From Nitrosotalea sp. (GTDB taxonomy: Archaea > Thermoproteota > Nitrososphaeria > Nitrososphaerales > Nitrosopumilaceae): 13,426 nucleotides of DNA. Where the stretch lies: assembly GCA_023252335.1 (NCBI GenBank), contig JAJPEA010000041.1, positions 1 through 13,426 of the forward strand. The letters are read 5' to 3'. The notes beneath the pieces are model-generated. The model made no database searches, was not told the origin of the DNA, and saw only the letters and a list, made by a program, of their open reading frames with translations. The position numbers and the translations under genes were made by a program. Below, piece by piece: positions 13,414 through 13,426 of the stretch (position 1 is its first letter; each line of letters begins with the position of its first letter).

Positions 13414-13426
13414 AATTATTATTGTA

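Noticed and set aside
1..13426. CRISPR arrays, insertion sequences, tRNA or rRNA genes
   Set aside because: No regularly spaced repeats, transposase frames, terminal inverted repeats or tRNA arms were seen on either strand by eye.

Overview
The window looks like a piece of a mesophilic ammonia-oxidising archaeon (Thaumarchaeota/Nitrososphaerota, most like the marine group I.1a, Nitrosopumilus-type). The case rests on gene content: a TFE-beta/RPC39-type transcription factor with a Cys cluster, archaeal Trm1, a Nop5-fibrillarin pair, ribosomal protein eS30, RNase HII and PyrD/PyrK. It is supported by AT-rich DNA, very tight packing, and TATA-like boxes about 25 bp upstream of many start codons, which is the layout of leaderless archaeal transcripts. 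The genus cannot be fixed from sequence alone.

Layout. Bases 1-1778 (minus) hold most of an OLD-type AAA ATPase whose C-terminus lies outside the window. It diverges from a small membrane-anchored or exported protein (1884-2366). A two-gene operon follows: TFE-beta (2439-3026) overlapping an FtsJ/RlmE 2'-O-methyltransferase (3023-3619). This converges, with overlapping stops, on tRNA m2,2G26 methyltransferase Trm1 (minus). Next is an Lrp/AsnC-GAF regulator (4825-5817, minus), divergent from a small secreted Cys-containing protein (5974-6234). The spacer between them carries two TTCC-N5-GGAAATT sites 52 bp apart. RNase HII (6321-6944) converges on the fibrillarin/Nop5 operon (minus, 6936-8898). 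That operon diverges from pyrD-pyrK (8977-10681). Then come a large B12-binding-domain radical SAM protein (10737-12455), eS30 (12507-12686), a probable structured small RNA (about 12781-12873), and an unrecognised helical protein (13042-13413).

Function. Much of the window serves RNA synthesis and modification: TFE-beta in transcription initiation; RlmE-like, Trm1 and the Nop5-fibrillarin C/D RNP in RNA methylation; RNase HII in removal of RNA from DNA; and eS30 in the ribosome. PyrD/PyrK supply orotate for pyrimidines. The parts with most scope for new biology are the Lrp-GAF/secreted-peptide divergon with its paired palindromes, the structured RNA downstream of eS30, the B12 radical SAM enzyme (one of several possible candidates for lipid modification), and the RGG-like tail on Nop5, which overlaps the fibrillarin reading frame.
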